Below are positions 18,669 through 30,751 of a stretch of DNA of 64,000 nucleotides, piece by piece. Position 1 is the stretch's first letter. Each line of letters begins with the position of its first letter. The notes below the pieces were generated by a model, which worked only from the letters and a program-made list of their open reading frames with translations, did not search any database and had not been told where the DNA came from. The translations under genes were made by a program, and so were the position numbers. Origin of the DNA: Siderastrea radians (taxonomy: Eukaryota > Cnidaria > Anthozoa > Scleractinia > Rhizangiidae); NCBI GenBank assembly GCA_964017195.1, contig OZ024896.1, forward strand, positions 2,552,487 to 2,616,486. The letters run 5' to 3'.

Positions 18669-20995
18669 TTATATTTTAGTAAATATTTTTATTTCCGTAG
18701 GCAAATGAGGTTTTTCATTTTGATGGATATACCTTTTATCATCAAAACAACTCAGAGATATTTTATTAAGATCGTAGCTCCCAAGTTGATGTTTGATAGA
18801 TCTGATAATTTTCATTTGATGATATATCTGCTCATTATTGAATAAAGTATTTTTATAATCCTCATGTTTCATCTCTTTATTTATTACAACTTTTTTTTAA
18901 TTCCTTTTGCTGTTCTAGCTTCTTTATCATTATCTTTTACATGAGAGTACATCTTACTTTTTAATCTAACGAATTCTTTGATTGGAGTTCCACAAGCTTC
19001 ATCTTTAAATTTACCGATTACTTTTTTGTTCTCCTTATTAAAGAATGCGCTGTCTTCTGGATAGTCACTAAAATCGAATTTATTTTTATCAGCATAAAAA
19101 TCTTTATACGCGGTTTCGATTTCATAACATAGACTATCTGTATCTGTGAAAAGTAGCTTAGCATTTTTTCCACAATTTTTTAAATATAATTGTAGTGGAG
19201 ATTATACATTAAAGTTTTTGATAGATCTAGAATGCACATACCAATGTAAGCAAGTCGATTTAGTGTTAGCTTTTCTTTTATTTTATGAGCAGCCACCAAA
19301 TCTTCATTTGTTGGCTTGGAAACTAATTTGTTTAGTTTTTTTTATCTGTTACAAGTATAACATCTACACGCTTTCCGATATTTTCCATAGTCTTTCCGAA
19401 AACTGCGTTATTCATTAGCTTGAAGAAATCTTTTTCAAAACTATTTTTTGCATTAGTTCTTTTCTGTGTACTGAAGTCTATATACTCCTTTAACCAAGAT
19501 GACTGACTGAATTCTAAAACTCTGTAATTTTTTTTGATTTTCACATATTTTTCTTCGTTAGATAATGTTGGTATTAGTTTATGAACTTGACCTATACTGA
19601 TATTATATTTTTCTCTAATGTTTTCAAAATATGGTGACAACATACTTTTTGTTACTTTAATTTTTTCTGCTGCAAGTGGATAGTCATTTGATGATTATGT
19701 AATTTTTCTGGATATTCTAAGTCTACTTCAAGGATAATTCCTTTTGAGCTATCATTTTTGTATTCAGACAGGTTCAAGTCATTGATTTTCTCTTCAGTTA
19801 ACCATTGAAAGCCTCCTGTCGGTAGATACTGACTCATAGCCCAGCCATACAGATTATTAGCATCTAAATACATGATATATTTTGTTGGCTCATTTTTAAC
19901 GTAATTTTTCATGTATTTATTATTTGCTTTTGCATATCTGTTAGCAATATAGGAAATTCCACCTCTTAGACCTTTTTCAATAAATTGGAACATATCGATA
20001 TCAGTCAACAGTTCTAGTTTTATATTAGTCATTTTCAACATTGCATCCCAAGATAGTCCTGGAGATGTGAAATAGTTACATGGATCTAATTTGTAGTACT
20101 GTAAGTATGTTTTTCTAAAATTTTCGAAAACATCAGCTAATAGTAGTACATCAGATCCTAAGTACAGATCGTGATAATCACCCATCGATCTTAATTTGAA
20201 AGTTTTCCAGACACTTTGAGCATGTTGATATTGCTCATCTGTAATATGCTCTTTATTTAGTATGCTGTAGAAGTCATTTTTACTTGGTAATTCTGTATCA
20301 TCGAATTTTTCGAAACTATCCATGTAATCATATGGGTATACATCTTCATTTTTCATAAGTTTTATTTTATTGTTCTTTTTTGAAAACTTGAGTTGTAAAC
20401 TGAAATCCATCATCTGGTAGATTTGATACAAGTTTATCGAGACTTGAGCTCATAAATTGGAAACTGTCTAAAAAAGTCAAATGTCTTCCTAACATGAATG
20501 CCATATATTTCTCCATATTATTTGGAATTACATTAATGTTCATTTCATTTTGACCTCTTTTTACTATCTTTCCAATCTGTTGCATAATAAAGTGACTATC
20601 ATATCCTCTTAAGTTGTGAAAAATAACAGGTATTTTAATATTTTCCGGTTTAATTCGAAGTTTTAAATTGCAGTCATCATGTGCTGAACCTCTATATGAA
20701 CCGGTAATATGACAATGATCCCTAACTCTTACATCTTCATTAGTAAATTTTTAATCACAAATATGACATTAAGTAGATTTTTTAAATTTTGCTCATCTTC
20801 ATTGGTCATTTTCAAAGGCATATTGAAATTTTTTTGAATTGTTCTTCCACACCATCTTACTTCATCCAACATACTTTCCATAAATTTATAGACAGCTTTT
20901 TCACCTCTATATAATCGTAGTGGCTTGCTATATTTATGATCATAGCAGCAGACTACTTTATAAGCATGACCATCGTCGCTTTTAAAAAAGAGGTT
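18669..20995 (-). pseudogene. polB: Polinton protein-primed DNA polymerase B, heavily decayed
   Basis: Several minus-strand frames read as consecutive parts of one type-B polymerase of the DNA_pol_B_2 class. In order they are: an exonuclease-side part near 20950-20400 (FHNLRGYDSHFIMQQ around 20600); motif A YLDANNLYGWAMSQYLP at about 19830-19880; motif [15 protein letters not shown] near 19400; and motif C TDTDS at about 19140. The C-terminal NKISLSCFDDKRYI lies near 18750. Frame changes and stops separate them, so it cannot make an active enzyme. The N-terminus is missing above about 21000. It differs from the polymerase at 22738, so it belongs to another Polinton lineage. Confidence 0.85.
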
Positions 20996-22434
20996 TCTTT
21001 AAAAAGCGCTTAAGTTTATTTAGCAAAACGATTGTTCGACAGTGTTGTAGTTTTAAACTTGAGAAAAAAACATCTAATATCTATAAATGGAAAGAAAACG
21101 TTCAAAAGAATACTGGTAGAAGGAGAAAAGTTCAAGTTACGAAAGCTGCCTTCAAAGGACTTTATCGCTTTGTTTTCTTCACGGCAGAGAGTTTGCCCTG
21201 TTCTCAAACACAACCGAGTAAGTGAAGTTTTTAAAGGGCTTAAGGTGCATGATTTTGAGTATTACGGTCAAAGCAATTGCATTTTGAAATGGAAATTTAA
21301 TTTAAGTCATTAGAAATGTGTCATTTACTTTTGACTTTAAAAAATTATTAGAAAACGCGCTCAGATTTGTGACAGATGTAGTCTTAAATATTTTCCTATG
21401 CACGGCCGATTTCATTCGCGTGGACGAACCCACCGCCGTATTGGGAGTGTAACGCGAATTGCATTTAAGTATAAACTTACGGGCTTTCGGATAAACTTTT
21501 ACAAAAATGATTTCTCTGTTTATTATTTTGTGTTTGTTTATTCATAACAGTAGTTCACAGCACAGTCACAAGGCAACTACACAAGCCTCACTTACGGCGA
21601 ATAATTGCTTTCAATTTCAACTGTCGGGTCGGTTTGTGCAATTGTCGATTTTCTTGTACTAGAAGTTTTCAATTATAATAATCTTTTAAGCGAAGCAGTT
21701 GTCGGTTTACAGCCATTTCATCCGAAAAGCTTCCGAAAAAAGTTTTTTGGGTTCCTCAAAGCGCCTAATTTTATATAGGTTTACTTCGCACCCGCAAAAC
21801 TTATGCCATAATTTAAAGCGTGTTTGGTGTTTGTTTGTTTTCAATCTTGATGGCATCATAGATGGCATAAATTTTTGAACAGACTAATAGTGGCAGTTCA
21901 TGTTATTTGTTAACTGAACATCCGAACGCGACGAAGATGACCCATTTACTTCATAATGAGTTTTATTTTGTTGTTGCAAATGAGCGCCGTTTCAAGTTCA
22001 TTCAAGCGAACAACCAATAATCCAAGGGGATTTGACAAGCCTTGACAGTTAATGACATTGCAAAAGATTGCAAAAAACCAAACGAGACGGCTCCTGAGTA
22101 AAATATGTGTACACTTTGATGCCCGAAAAACAAAATAATCAAGCTGTGTTCAGCCTCTATTATGACCTTTCGAGCTTGGATTTACAGAACAGATCCTCAA
22201 AATATTGGAGGACAATTCGGAACACCGTTCGGGCTTTTTGAGAAACACTTTTCGAAAGCGAACGAGCCAAAGAAAACCCCGAAATATATTTCAGACCGAA
22301 AAGTTTCAGGACTATTTTTGAGAAACGAGCACCAGTTTATTCCTTGGCGGCTCCGCTTTTAGGCATGGCTAAATCTATATATTAAGTACATACTGTTGTT
22401 TCTCTTCTTCTGTAATTAGGAACAAGTTCATAAA
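20996..22434. other. Non-coding host-like DNA
   Basis: Holds a 93-residue ORF (21032-21313, plus) with a Lys-rich sequence I do not recognise, and otherwise nothing identifiable. It may be a unique exon or chance. Confidence 0.3.
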
Positions 22435-22612
22435 TAGTATATCATGAGTTTAATGAATACCACCTGATTCTCAGAGGTTTATTTTCGAATTTTAACCCCC
22501 CCTCCATAATAAACAAGCTCCTTTTGTCGCTTTTTTATTATGGTGGGGGTTTTAAAATTCGAAAATAAACCTCTGAGAACCAGGTAGTATTCATTAAACT
22601 CATGATATACTA
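22435..22612. repeat. Long hairpin (MITE-like) with about 75-bp arms
   Basis: AGTATATCATGAGTTTAATG at the left is matched by its reverse complement at the right. The arms continue through CTCAGAGGTTTATTTTCGAA up to a 30-bp loop around 22525. The pairing is almost perfect, so the insertion is young. It lies about 125 bp upstream of the polymerase gene. Confidence 0.85.
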
Positions 22613-22737
22613 CTTAATAACCGAAATAAACCAGCCAGCATAAAAAAAGAAGAAAAGATTAAAACGAAACATCTCCTATTATTTAAAAAATTCTTTTCAA
22701 TTGAATAAACACGAATCTTTGTTATATCCAAGTTGTA

Positions 22738-25700
22738 ATGTCTATGCTTAACATAAACATTGAAGAACTTTTGAAAGAATTTGATCCAGCAACGTTACAA
22801 GCTTTAGAGTAATTACTTGCAGAGGACGCTCCTGTTGTTCGAAAAACTATTCAGAACATATTGTATGAACCTATTTCTGAGAAAGTGGAGAAGAGTTTAG
22901 ATAAACCCTTACTTCCTAAACCTTTTCAACCGACTGCTCCTTCTCGTAGAAGGGGGAGAAAAACACAAGAAATTTTGAGGAAGTTTGATCCAATTTCTCG
23001 AGAAAATATCCGAAATGTTACAAATTATCAGAATGAAATCCTTTATTTATATGACATTTCCGAATATGAGGGAGAAGAAATAACAGGGCGACGTTTCATT
23101 CGATGGCGCTTTATTCGAGGACTTGAAAAAGATCTTACACCAGATTTTATGAAAAAAATTAGAGAGAAAGTTCACACATCTTTTTACGCTAGACATATTT
23201 TTTCAAATCAGCTACGCAACATTGAAGACGATTCGTCAATGGTGTGGTACACTAACGAAGGTTCGCCTTGGTTTGAACGTTTTTCTGATGCGGAGAAATG
23301 GTTGAGTGAGCGGGAAAAAGTACGTTTGGACCCTCACAACATAAACAGACCTGACACAAAATGGGTGTTTGAAGACCATTTTAATGTTGATGTAAAGGTT
23401 GTTCTTGACCGTCAGCCCCTTTTAGGTACAGGACCATTACCAGATTGGCTGCGTGATTGTGCGCGTGGGCGTGCAGGTCCAATGATTGCTCTTGATACTT
23501 ACCAAGACAATTTATGTCTTTGGCGCTGTATTGCGGTACACCGAGGTTCAAGACCAGATCGAAGTACAACGGCAGCACGGGAACTTGCTAAGAGTTCCTT
23601 TAACCTCATAGCTACTCCACAAAATTGCCGAAAAACATCTTTAGATGAACTTGATGAGGTTGAAAAACATCTTAATAAAAAACAAATTTTCAAAGATTGG
23701 TTGGGTATTCGTGTATATGAGCCTGAACGTTTGGAGGATGGTGAAGTGGTATGGCATCTTAGAAGGACACCACCAGCCAAATTAACAAATATTTTGACAA
23801 TTGGAATTTACGAAGGGCACGCTTTCTTTATAAAAGATATTTCTAAGCTTGCAAAAATTTATGCATGTGTTCATTGTCCTTTAAGATTTACTAAAGCTTG
23901 CAACCTTCAACGGCATATCCAAACGTCTGCGCAAGGGAAGACTGTGATTGAATGCCCGGCCGAAAAAGTTGAATTACCACAACAGCTTTTGAGAAGGCTT
24001 TTTATCCAAAACATTCATCTTCTTCAGAATCTCTTCGCTGGCTTGAACAAGAAGCAGCACTTCGTAAAATTCACATTCACCACGCTGCTTGCGGGCATGG
24101 AGGTGAAAGATGGGTTGAGCGTGCACCTGTAGACGGTTATAACCATGAAACAAAGACTGTTTTTCAATATCACGGATGTCACTGGCATGGATGCCGAAAA
24201 TGTTACCCTTATGATCGAAATAGAATTATTACTCATCATGACCAAACACGAGAAGATAGATTTAAAGCAACTGTTGAACGTACACAAAAGCTTCGAGCTG
24301 CTGGCTACCATGTAATCGAAGCATGGTCTTGTGAAGTAGGAGAAATAAATATTAAGTTGCCACAGACTCAAATACAAAGTTATCCACACGCTATAATGTA
24401 TGACTTCGAAGCATACGGAGATAAAAATCAGAGGAAGGAACCTACAGGCATGTTAACTATCGAAAACACACACGTTCCAATTTCTGTTAGCATAGGTGAC
24501 ACTTTAGACAGAGAACCAACTCATATCTGTGAAAGAGACCCTGCGGAGCTTGTTCGCAAGTTTATGGAAGAACTTGAGAGGCGTGAGAAAAATATTAGGG
24601 ATCAAGTAAGAGCAGTCTTCATACCTGACGACATAAATATGCTTACAAAAGCACAGCGTCTCAAAATAGAAGAATGGTGTAATCAGGTGCCAGTTCTTGG
24701 GTTTAACTCCGGGAGATATGATTTGAATCTTATCAGAGAACATTTCGCGGAACGTTTATCTGATACAACTGGTAAAGTAAGAGTTGCAAAAAATGGAAAC
24801 AAAACTATGTTCATTTTGAGTAAAAACTTTCGCTTTCTCGATATCATAAACTACTTAGGTCCGGGTACAAGTTATGAGAAATGGGTAAAAGCTTATGAAT
24901 GCGAAACTGTAAAATCGTGGTTTCCGTATGAATGGTTTGACACACCTGAAAAACTTGATTTTCGCGGACTTCCGAAATATGAGGATTGGTATTCGAAGCT
25001 GAAGGGTGGTTATGTTCTAACACGGGATGAATGGGAAGGGTGCCAGCGTCTGTTCAAAGAAAAGGGTATGTGTACCTTCGCAGACTGGCTGCGTTACTAC
25101 AATAATCTCGCTGTAGCTCCTGGCCTCGAGGCGCTGGAAAAGATGCGTGCTTTCTACACTGATAAAGGAATCGATATTTTGAAAGATGCTGTAAGTATCC
25201 CAGGTGTTAGTTTACATTACTTACTTCGCGGATGTGTTGAGAGGGGCGCAGATCTTTACAGCCCGTGCAAAGAAGCGTATGAGATGTTGAAAAAAGCTGT
25301 TGTTGGAGGACCGAGCCTTGTTTTCACAAGATATCATGAAGTTGGAGTTACGAAAATAAGGTCTCATCGAATAGCGGAACCTCGTTTTTGCAAAAATATA
25401 GTGGGTTACGACACCAACGCTTTGTATTTGTCAACCATGCTTAGAGACATGCCTTGTGGAAAAGGAAGTGTCGTGCATTACAATAACGAAGCCGCCGCCC
25501 CCATACTGACACAAAGGCTCAAAGAAGAAAAATGGTTCGGATTTGCAGAAGTTGATATAGAGATCCCTGAGCACTTACACCCAAAGTTTGAGGAAATGTG
25601 TCCGTTCTTCTACAACAAAGAGGTCCCTGTTGAAGCTGTGCCGCAACATATGCTTGACTATCTTAAACACACAAAAAGGAACCGCGGAGACGGAAAGAAG

Positions 25701-25770
25701 TTAGTGGGAGCATTGTCTGCAAAGAAGATTTTATTATACGCTCCTCTTCTTAGATGGTATATTGAGCATG
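22738..25770 (+). pseudogene. polB: Polinton DNA polymerase B with OTU-like and endonuclease-like N-terminal regions, truncated by a transposon
   Basis: Starts at the ATG at 22738, 13 nt after a TTATAT motif. A TAA at 22810-22812 interrupts the frame, and a frame change occurs near 23985. Features in order: DNLCLWRC (about 23508), an OTU-like cysteine-protease pattern; a C2H2-like CVHCPLRFTKACNLQRHIQ; in the shifted frame a YHGCHWHGCRKCYP motif near 24170, resembling VSR-type endonuclease domains; ExoI MYDFEAYGD (about 24397); ExoII GFNSGRYDLNLI (about 24705); and motif A VGYDTNALYLSTM near 25405. Motifs B and C are missing because the CACTG terminus begins at 25771. It is a different lineage from the remnant at 18.7 kb. 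Confidence 0.8.
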
Positions 25771-27135
25771 CACTGGAAAAGTTGAAAATTTACGAAACAT
25801 GTAATTTTCATGTAAATTTGGATTTACAGGATTTGTAAATTGCAATTTACATTTTAAGGTTTTGTAAAATAAAATTTACATGAAATTTACACGTTTCAAT
25901 AGATTATGTAAACGTGGTGTAAATGAAAATTTACAGGGTCTCTTTCTGGTTTTATAATTCAAAAAACATGTAAAAAACGTGTAAATTCCTTTTGGCAAAT
26001 TTAAAGTATCTGTAGTGTAAAAATTATGTACATTTTTTGAACACATCATGTAAATAACAAGTAAATGGTCTTAACAGAAAACTGTGGTGTTAGAACTCTG
26101 TAAATTGAATTTACGAGGAACTGATATCTTTCCATGGACAATGTAAATGTCCTGTAAATGGTACTTTACAAGGTCATAATCTAATGCAGATCTGAGGATA
26201 ATGTAAATAACATGTACATTTATGGTTACTAGAAAAGGGGGCGATTGAACGGCATATCGTTTCTATGTGTCATGTAAATGAGCTGTAAATAGTGATTTTC
26301 AACATGTAAATGGTTTTACCAGATAAAGTAAGGTTGCTGTTGATGCCTGAACATTAAATTTACATGACATTTTTTACAGAATTGTTGTCTGACAGAGTAA
26401 TGGGCTCCTGTATCTGATAAGAAATTTAGGTGATTTCTTTGTGAAAACAAAATGGCACATACGGGGCTGTGACGTAAAATGGCATATACAGGGCTAAGTA
26501 AAATGTTTGTAAAATGGCATGTACGAGGCTCTGTTAAGTGTCTGTGGTCTTCCATAGCTCAAAAGGAGGTCGTTCCCGGGGTACGTGAGGTATATTCAAT
26601 CTAGTAAATCAGTTATCGTTCGAGTACTGACGTACGCAAGGATCGAGCTTCAGTTGAACAGAGAGAATAGAGTTCCAGTTAGAACGGTGTTCTGGAGGCT
26701 TAGGGTGGTTAGCTTTCATTGTTATGGTAACACTGTATTTATATTCTTAAAATTTTATTCTGGCAACTAACGATCGTTGATGTGCCATTCTCTACCGGTT
26801 TTTTTCCTTCTTCTTTCCTTTCTTTCTTCCTTCTTGAATTTGTCTCAATGTAAGTTAAGTCAAGAAAATGACCTCCTTTGACATATGGAATCTAGACTCT
26901 ACCAGTGTCTGTAAAACGGCATATACGGGGCTCTATAAAATGTCTGTAATAGGGCATAGACGGGGCTCTGTAAAATGTCTGTAAAATGAAGGAAATGGGG
27001 CATCATAAAATCTCTGTAAATTGACGTAAACGGGGCACCACAAAAACTCTGTAAATTGACGCAAACGGGGCATCATAAAATCTCAGGCTCCTGCTGTAAA
27101 TCATGAAGTCGCAAACAGGGCATCATAATTTATAG
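25771..27135. repeat. Left subterminal repeat array of the CACTG element
   Basis: From the terminus inwards there are dozens of CATGTAAAT, TGTAAATTT and TTTACATG words (to about 26370). These are followed by a CTGTAAAATGNCTGTAAAATGGCATATACGGGGCT-type series with GTAAACGGGGCA units up to 27130. There is no credible gene. The density suggests clustered binding sites. Confidence 0.75.
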
Positions 27136-27654
27136 GTGTTACAAATTTGCGTTAGTTTATCAATTTAGAAACGTTTCAAACAGAGCACTGGCGTTAATTA
27201 TATTCATCTGAAAATACCCCCGTTCAATTTCATTGGCGAACGATTCGCGCAAGGTGCCCCATATTTGATGTACCAACCGGACTCGTTGCTCCTTGTCAGC
27301 GGTATTTTCTCAACTTAACGGATAAGAGAAAAAGTTAAAAACGCAGTTGCAATTTGAAAGAAAATTTGTTGTAGATTTAGAGTACTGATATTATTAGAGC
27401 TTATGAAGATGGTCAAAAATCGAAAAGCGGTTCGCATTTTCATTTATTTGCCGTTTCTGGCTCAATCTCATACCCAGGTGGGTTTGGCCGAGTGACCTTG
27501 GGTACGAATTGATCATGCGCAAAGTAGTTCCCTTCCCGCCGTGCTGTTCGTATTTTTGGCCTCTATTTCAACAATCTTTCGGGTAATGCATCCATGTTAG
27601 ATCCACCAAGCATCCCGAACTTCTAATTTACATATCGTTACTTGACAGACATGC
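27136..27654. other. Spacer before the minisatellite
   Basis: No gene seen. A normal-complexity stretch between the subterminal array and the 40-bp minisatellite. Confidence 0.3.
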
Positions 27655-30492
27655 GTGTCACCAATTACCCCAAGTTACCCACGTTTCACCCTGTTTTCCC
27701 TCATTTACCACAAGTTACCCACATTCTACACTGTTTACCCTTATTTAACCCAAGTAACCCATGCTTCAACCGGTTTACCCTCATTTACCCCAAGTTACCC
27801 ACGTTTCACCCCGTTTACTCTCATTTTAACCCAAGTTACCCACGTTTCATTTCACCCTGTTTACCCTCGTTAACCACTAGTTACCCACGTTTCTACCTGT
27901 TTACCCTCGTTTACCACCAGTTACCCATGTTTCACCCCATTTACCCTCATTTAACCCAAGTTACCCACGTTTCACCCTGTTTACCCTCGTTTACCCCAAG
28001 TTACCCACGTTTCACCCTGTTTACCCTCGTTTACCCCAAGTTACCCACGTTTCACCCTGTTTACCCTCGTTTAACCCAAGTTACCCTCGTTTACCCCAAG
28101 TTACCCACGTTTCACCCTGTTTACCCTCGTTTACCACAAGTTACCTACGTTTCACCCTGTTTACCTTCGTTTACCCCAAGTTACCCAAGTTTCACCCTGT
28201 TTTCCCTCGTTTACCCCAAGTTACCCACGCTTCACCCTGTTTACCCTCGTTTACCTAAAGTTACCCACATTTCACCCTGTTTACCCTCGCTTACCCCAAG
28301 TTATCCACGTTTCACCCTGTTTACTATTGTTTAACCCAAGTTACCCACGTTTCACCCCGTTTACCGTCATTTAACCCAAGTTACCCACGTTTCACCCTGT
28401 TTACCCTCGTTTACCACCAGTTACCCACGTTTCACCCTGTTTACCCTCGTTGAACGCAAGTTACCCATGTTTCACTCCATTTACCCTCATTTAACCCAAG
28501 TTACCCACGTTTCACCCTGTTTACCCTCTTTTAACCCAAGTTACCCACGTTTCACCCCGTTTACCCTCATTTAACCCAAGTTACCCACGTTTCACCCTGT
28601 TTACCCTCGTTTACCCCAAGTTACCCACGTTTCACCCTGTTTACCCTCGTTTACCCCAAGTTACCCACGTTTTACCACGTTTACCCTCATTTAACCCAAA
28701 TTACCCACGTTTCACCCTGCTTACCCTCATTTACCCCAAGTTACCCACGTTTCACCATGTGTACCCTCGTTTACCCCAAGTTACCCACGTTTCACCCTGT
28801 TTACCCTCACTTACCCCAAGTTACCCACGTTTCACCCTGTTTACCCTCGTTTACCACCAGTTACCCACGTTTCACCCTGTTTACCCTCGTTGAACCCAAG
28901 TTACCCATGTTTCACCCCGTTTACCCTCGTTTACCCCAAGTTACCCACGTTTGTCCCTGTTTACCCTCATTTAACCCAAGTTACCCACGTTTCACCCTGT
29001 TTACCGTCGTTTACCCCAAGTTACCCACGTTTCACCTCGTTTACCCTCATTTAACCCAAGTTATCCACGTTTCACCCTGTTTACCCTCGTTTACCCCAAG
29101 TTACCCACGTTTCACCCTGTTTACCCTCATTTAACCCAAGTTACCCACGTTTTACCTTGTTTTTCCTTATTTCACCCAAGTTACCCCCGTTTCACCCTGT
29201 TTACCCTCGTTTACCCCAAGTTACCCGCGTTTCACCCTGTTTACCCTCGTTTACCACCAGTTACCCACGTTTGACCCTGTTTACCCTCGTTTAACCCAAG
29301 TTACCCACGTTTCACCCTGTTTACCCTCGTTTACCCCACGTTACCCACGTTTCACCGTGTTTACCCTCATTTACCCCAAGTTACCCACGTTTCACCCTGT
29401 TTACCCTCGTTTACCCCAAGTTACCCACGTTTCACCCCGTTTACCCTCATTTAACCCAAATTACCCACCTTTCACCCTGTTTACCCTCATTTACTCCAAG
29501 TTACCCACGTTTCACCATGTTTACTCTCGTTTACCCCAAGTTTTCCACGTTTCACCATGTTTACCCTCGTTTACCCCAAATTACCCACCTTTCACCCTGT
29601 TTACCCTCATTTACTCCAAGTTACCCACGTTTCACCATGTTTACTCTCGTTTACCCCAAGTTTTCCACGTTTCACCATGTTTACCCTCGTTTACCCCAAG
29701 GTACCCACGTTTCACCCTGTTAACCCTCATTTAACCCAAATTACCCACGTTTCACCCTGTTTACCCTCGTTTACCCCAAGTTACCCACGTTTCACCCTTT
29801 TTACCCTCGTTTACCACCAGTTACCCACGTTTCACCCTGTTTACCCTCGTTGAACCCAAGTTACCCATGTTTCACCCCGTTTACCGTCATTTAACCCAAG
29901 TTACCCACGTTTCACCCTGTTTACCCTCGTTTACCCCAAGTTACCCACGTTTCACCCTGTTGACCCTCGTTTACCCCAAGTTACCCACATTTTACCCTGT
30001 TTACCATTGTTTAACCCAAGTTACCCACGTTTCACCCTGTTTACCGTCGTTTACCCTAAATTACCCACGTTTGTCCCTGTTTACCCTCATTTAACCCAAG
30101 TTGCCCACGTTTCACCCTGTTTACCCTCATTTACCCCAAGTTACCCACGTTTCACCCCGTTTACCCTCATTTAACCCAAGTTACCCACGTTTCACCCTGT
30201 TTACCCTCGTTTACCCCAAGTTACCCACGTTTCACCCTGTTTACCCTCATTTAACCCAAGTTACCCACGTTTTACCCTGTTTACCCTCGTTTACCCTAAG
30301 TTACCCACGTTTCACCCTGTTTACCATTGTTTAACCCAAGTTACCCACGTTTCACCCTGTTTACCCTCATTTACCACCAGTTACCCACGTTTCATCTTGT
30401 TTACCCTCGTTTACCCCAGTTAGCCACGTTTCACCCTGTTTACCCTCGTTGAACCCAAGTTACCCATGTTTTACCCCGTTTACCCTTAGTGC
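27655..30492. repeat. 40-bp minisatellite, about 70 copies, with 10-bp internal periodicity
   Basis: The unit comprises TTACCCTCGT, TTACCCCAAG, TTACCCACGT and TTCACCCTGT: four related decamers. Copies diverge by point changes but stay in register over 2.8 kb. Because 40 bp is not a multiple of three, frames rotate and create long spurious ORFs rich in Pro, Tyr and Phe. The complementary GGGTAAACGA resembles the GTAAACGGGG units of the adjacent subterminal array, so it may have expanded from them. Confidence 0.95.
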
Positions 30493-30751
30493 AACTCGAG
30501 GTTTCGAAACCGAGTCCCTGTGGGCGGCTTCCTCTTATCTATTGGTCTCTATTTTTCATTTGACCAGATTCAAGTCGTGTCATCTGTTGCGTTTAGCTAT
30601 ATTTAAGCATAAAATTATTCAAGAACTGTTCGGAACGGAAAATATCGTTGAGAGGGGCCAGAAAACAAACGACGGTAAGTCGTCGCTTTTCCTCTTTTAT
30701 CCCATTAGCGTTCATTTGATAGCTTTTCACACCTAATTAGCCTGCGTCTCA
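30493..30751. other. Spacer with possible first exon of the transposase gene
   Basis: Contains a GACG|GTAAGTCG donor-like site near 30673 and a TGCGTCTCAG acceptor-like site before 30752. Nothing else is recognised. Confidence 0.3.

Noticed and set aside
27642..30334. Long Pro/Tyr/Phe-rich ORFs
   Set aside because: They are translations of the 40-bp minisatellite in rotating frames; no start context or non-repeat sequence.
27655..30492. CRISPR-like array
   Set aside because: Units are contiguous and degenerate with no unique spacers; the DNA is eukaryotic.
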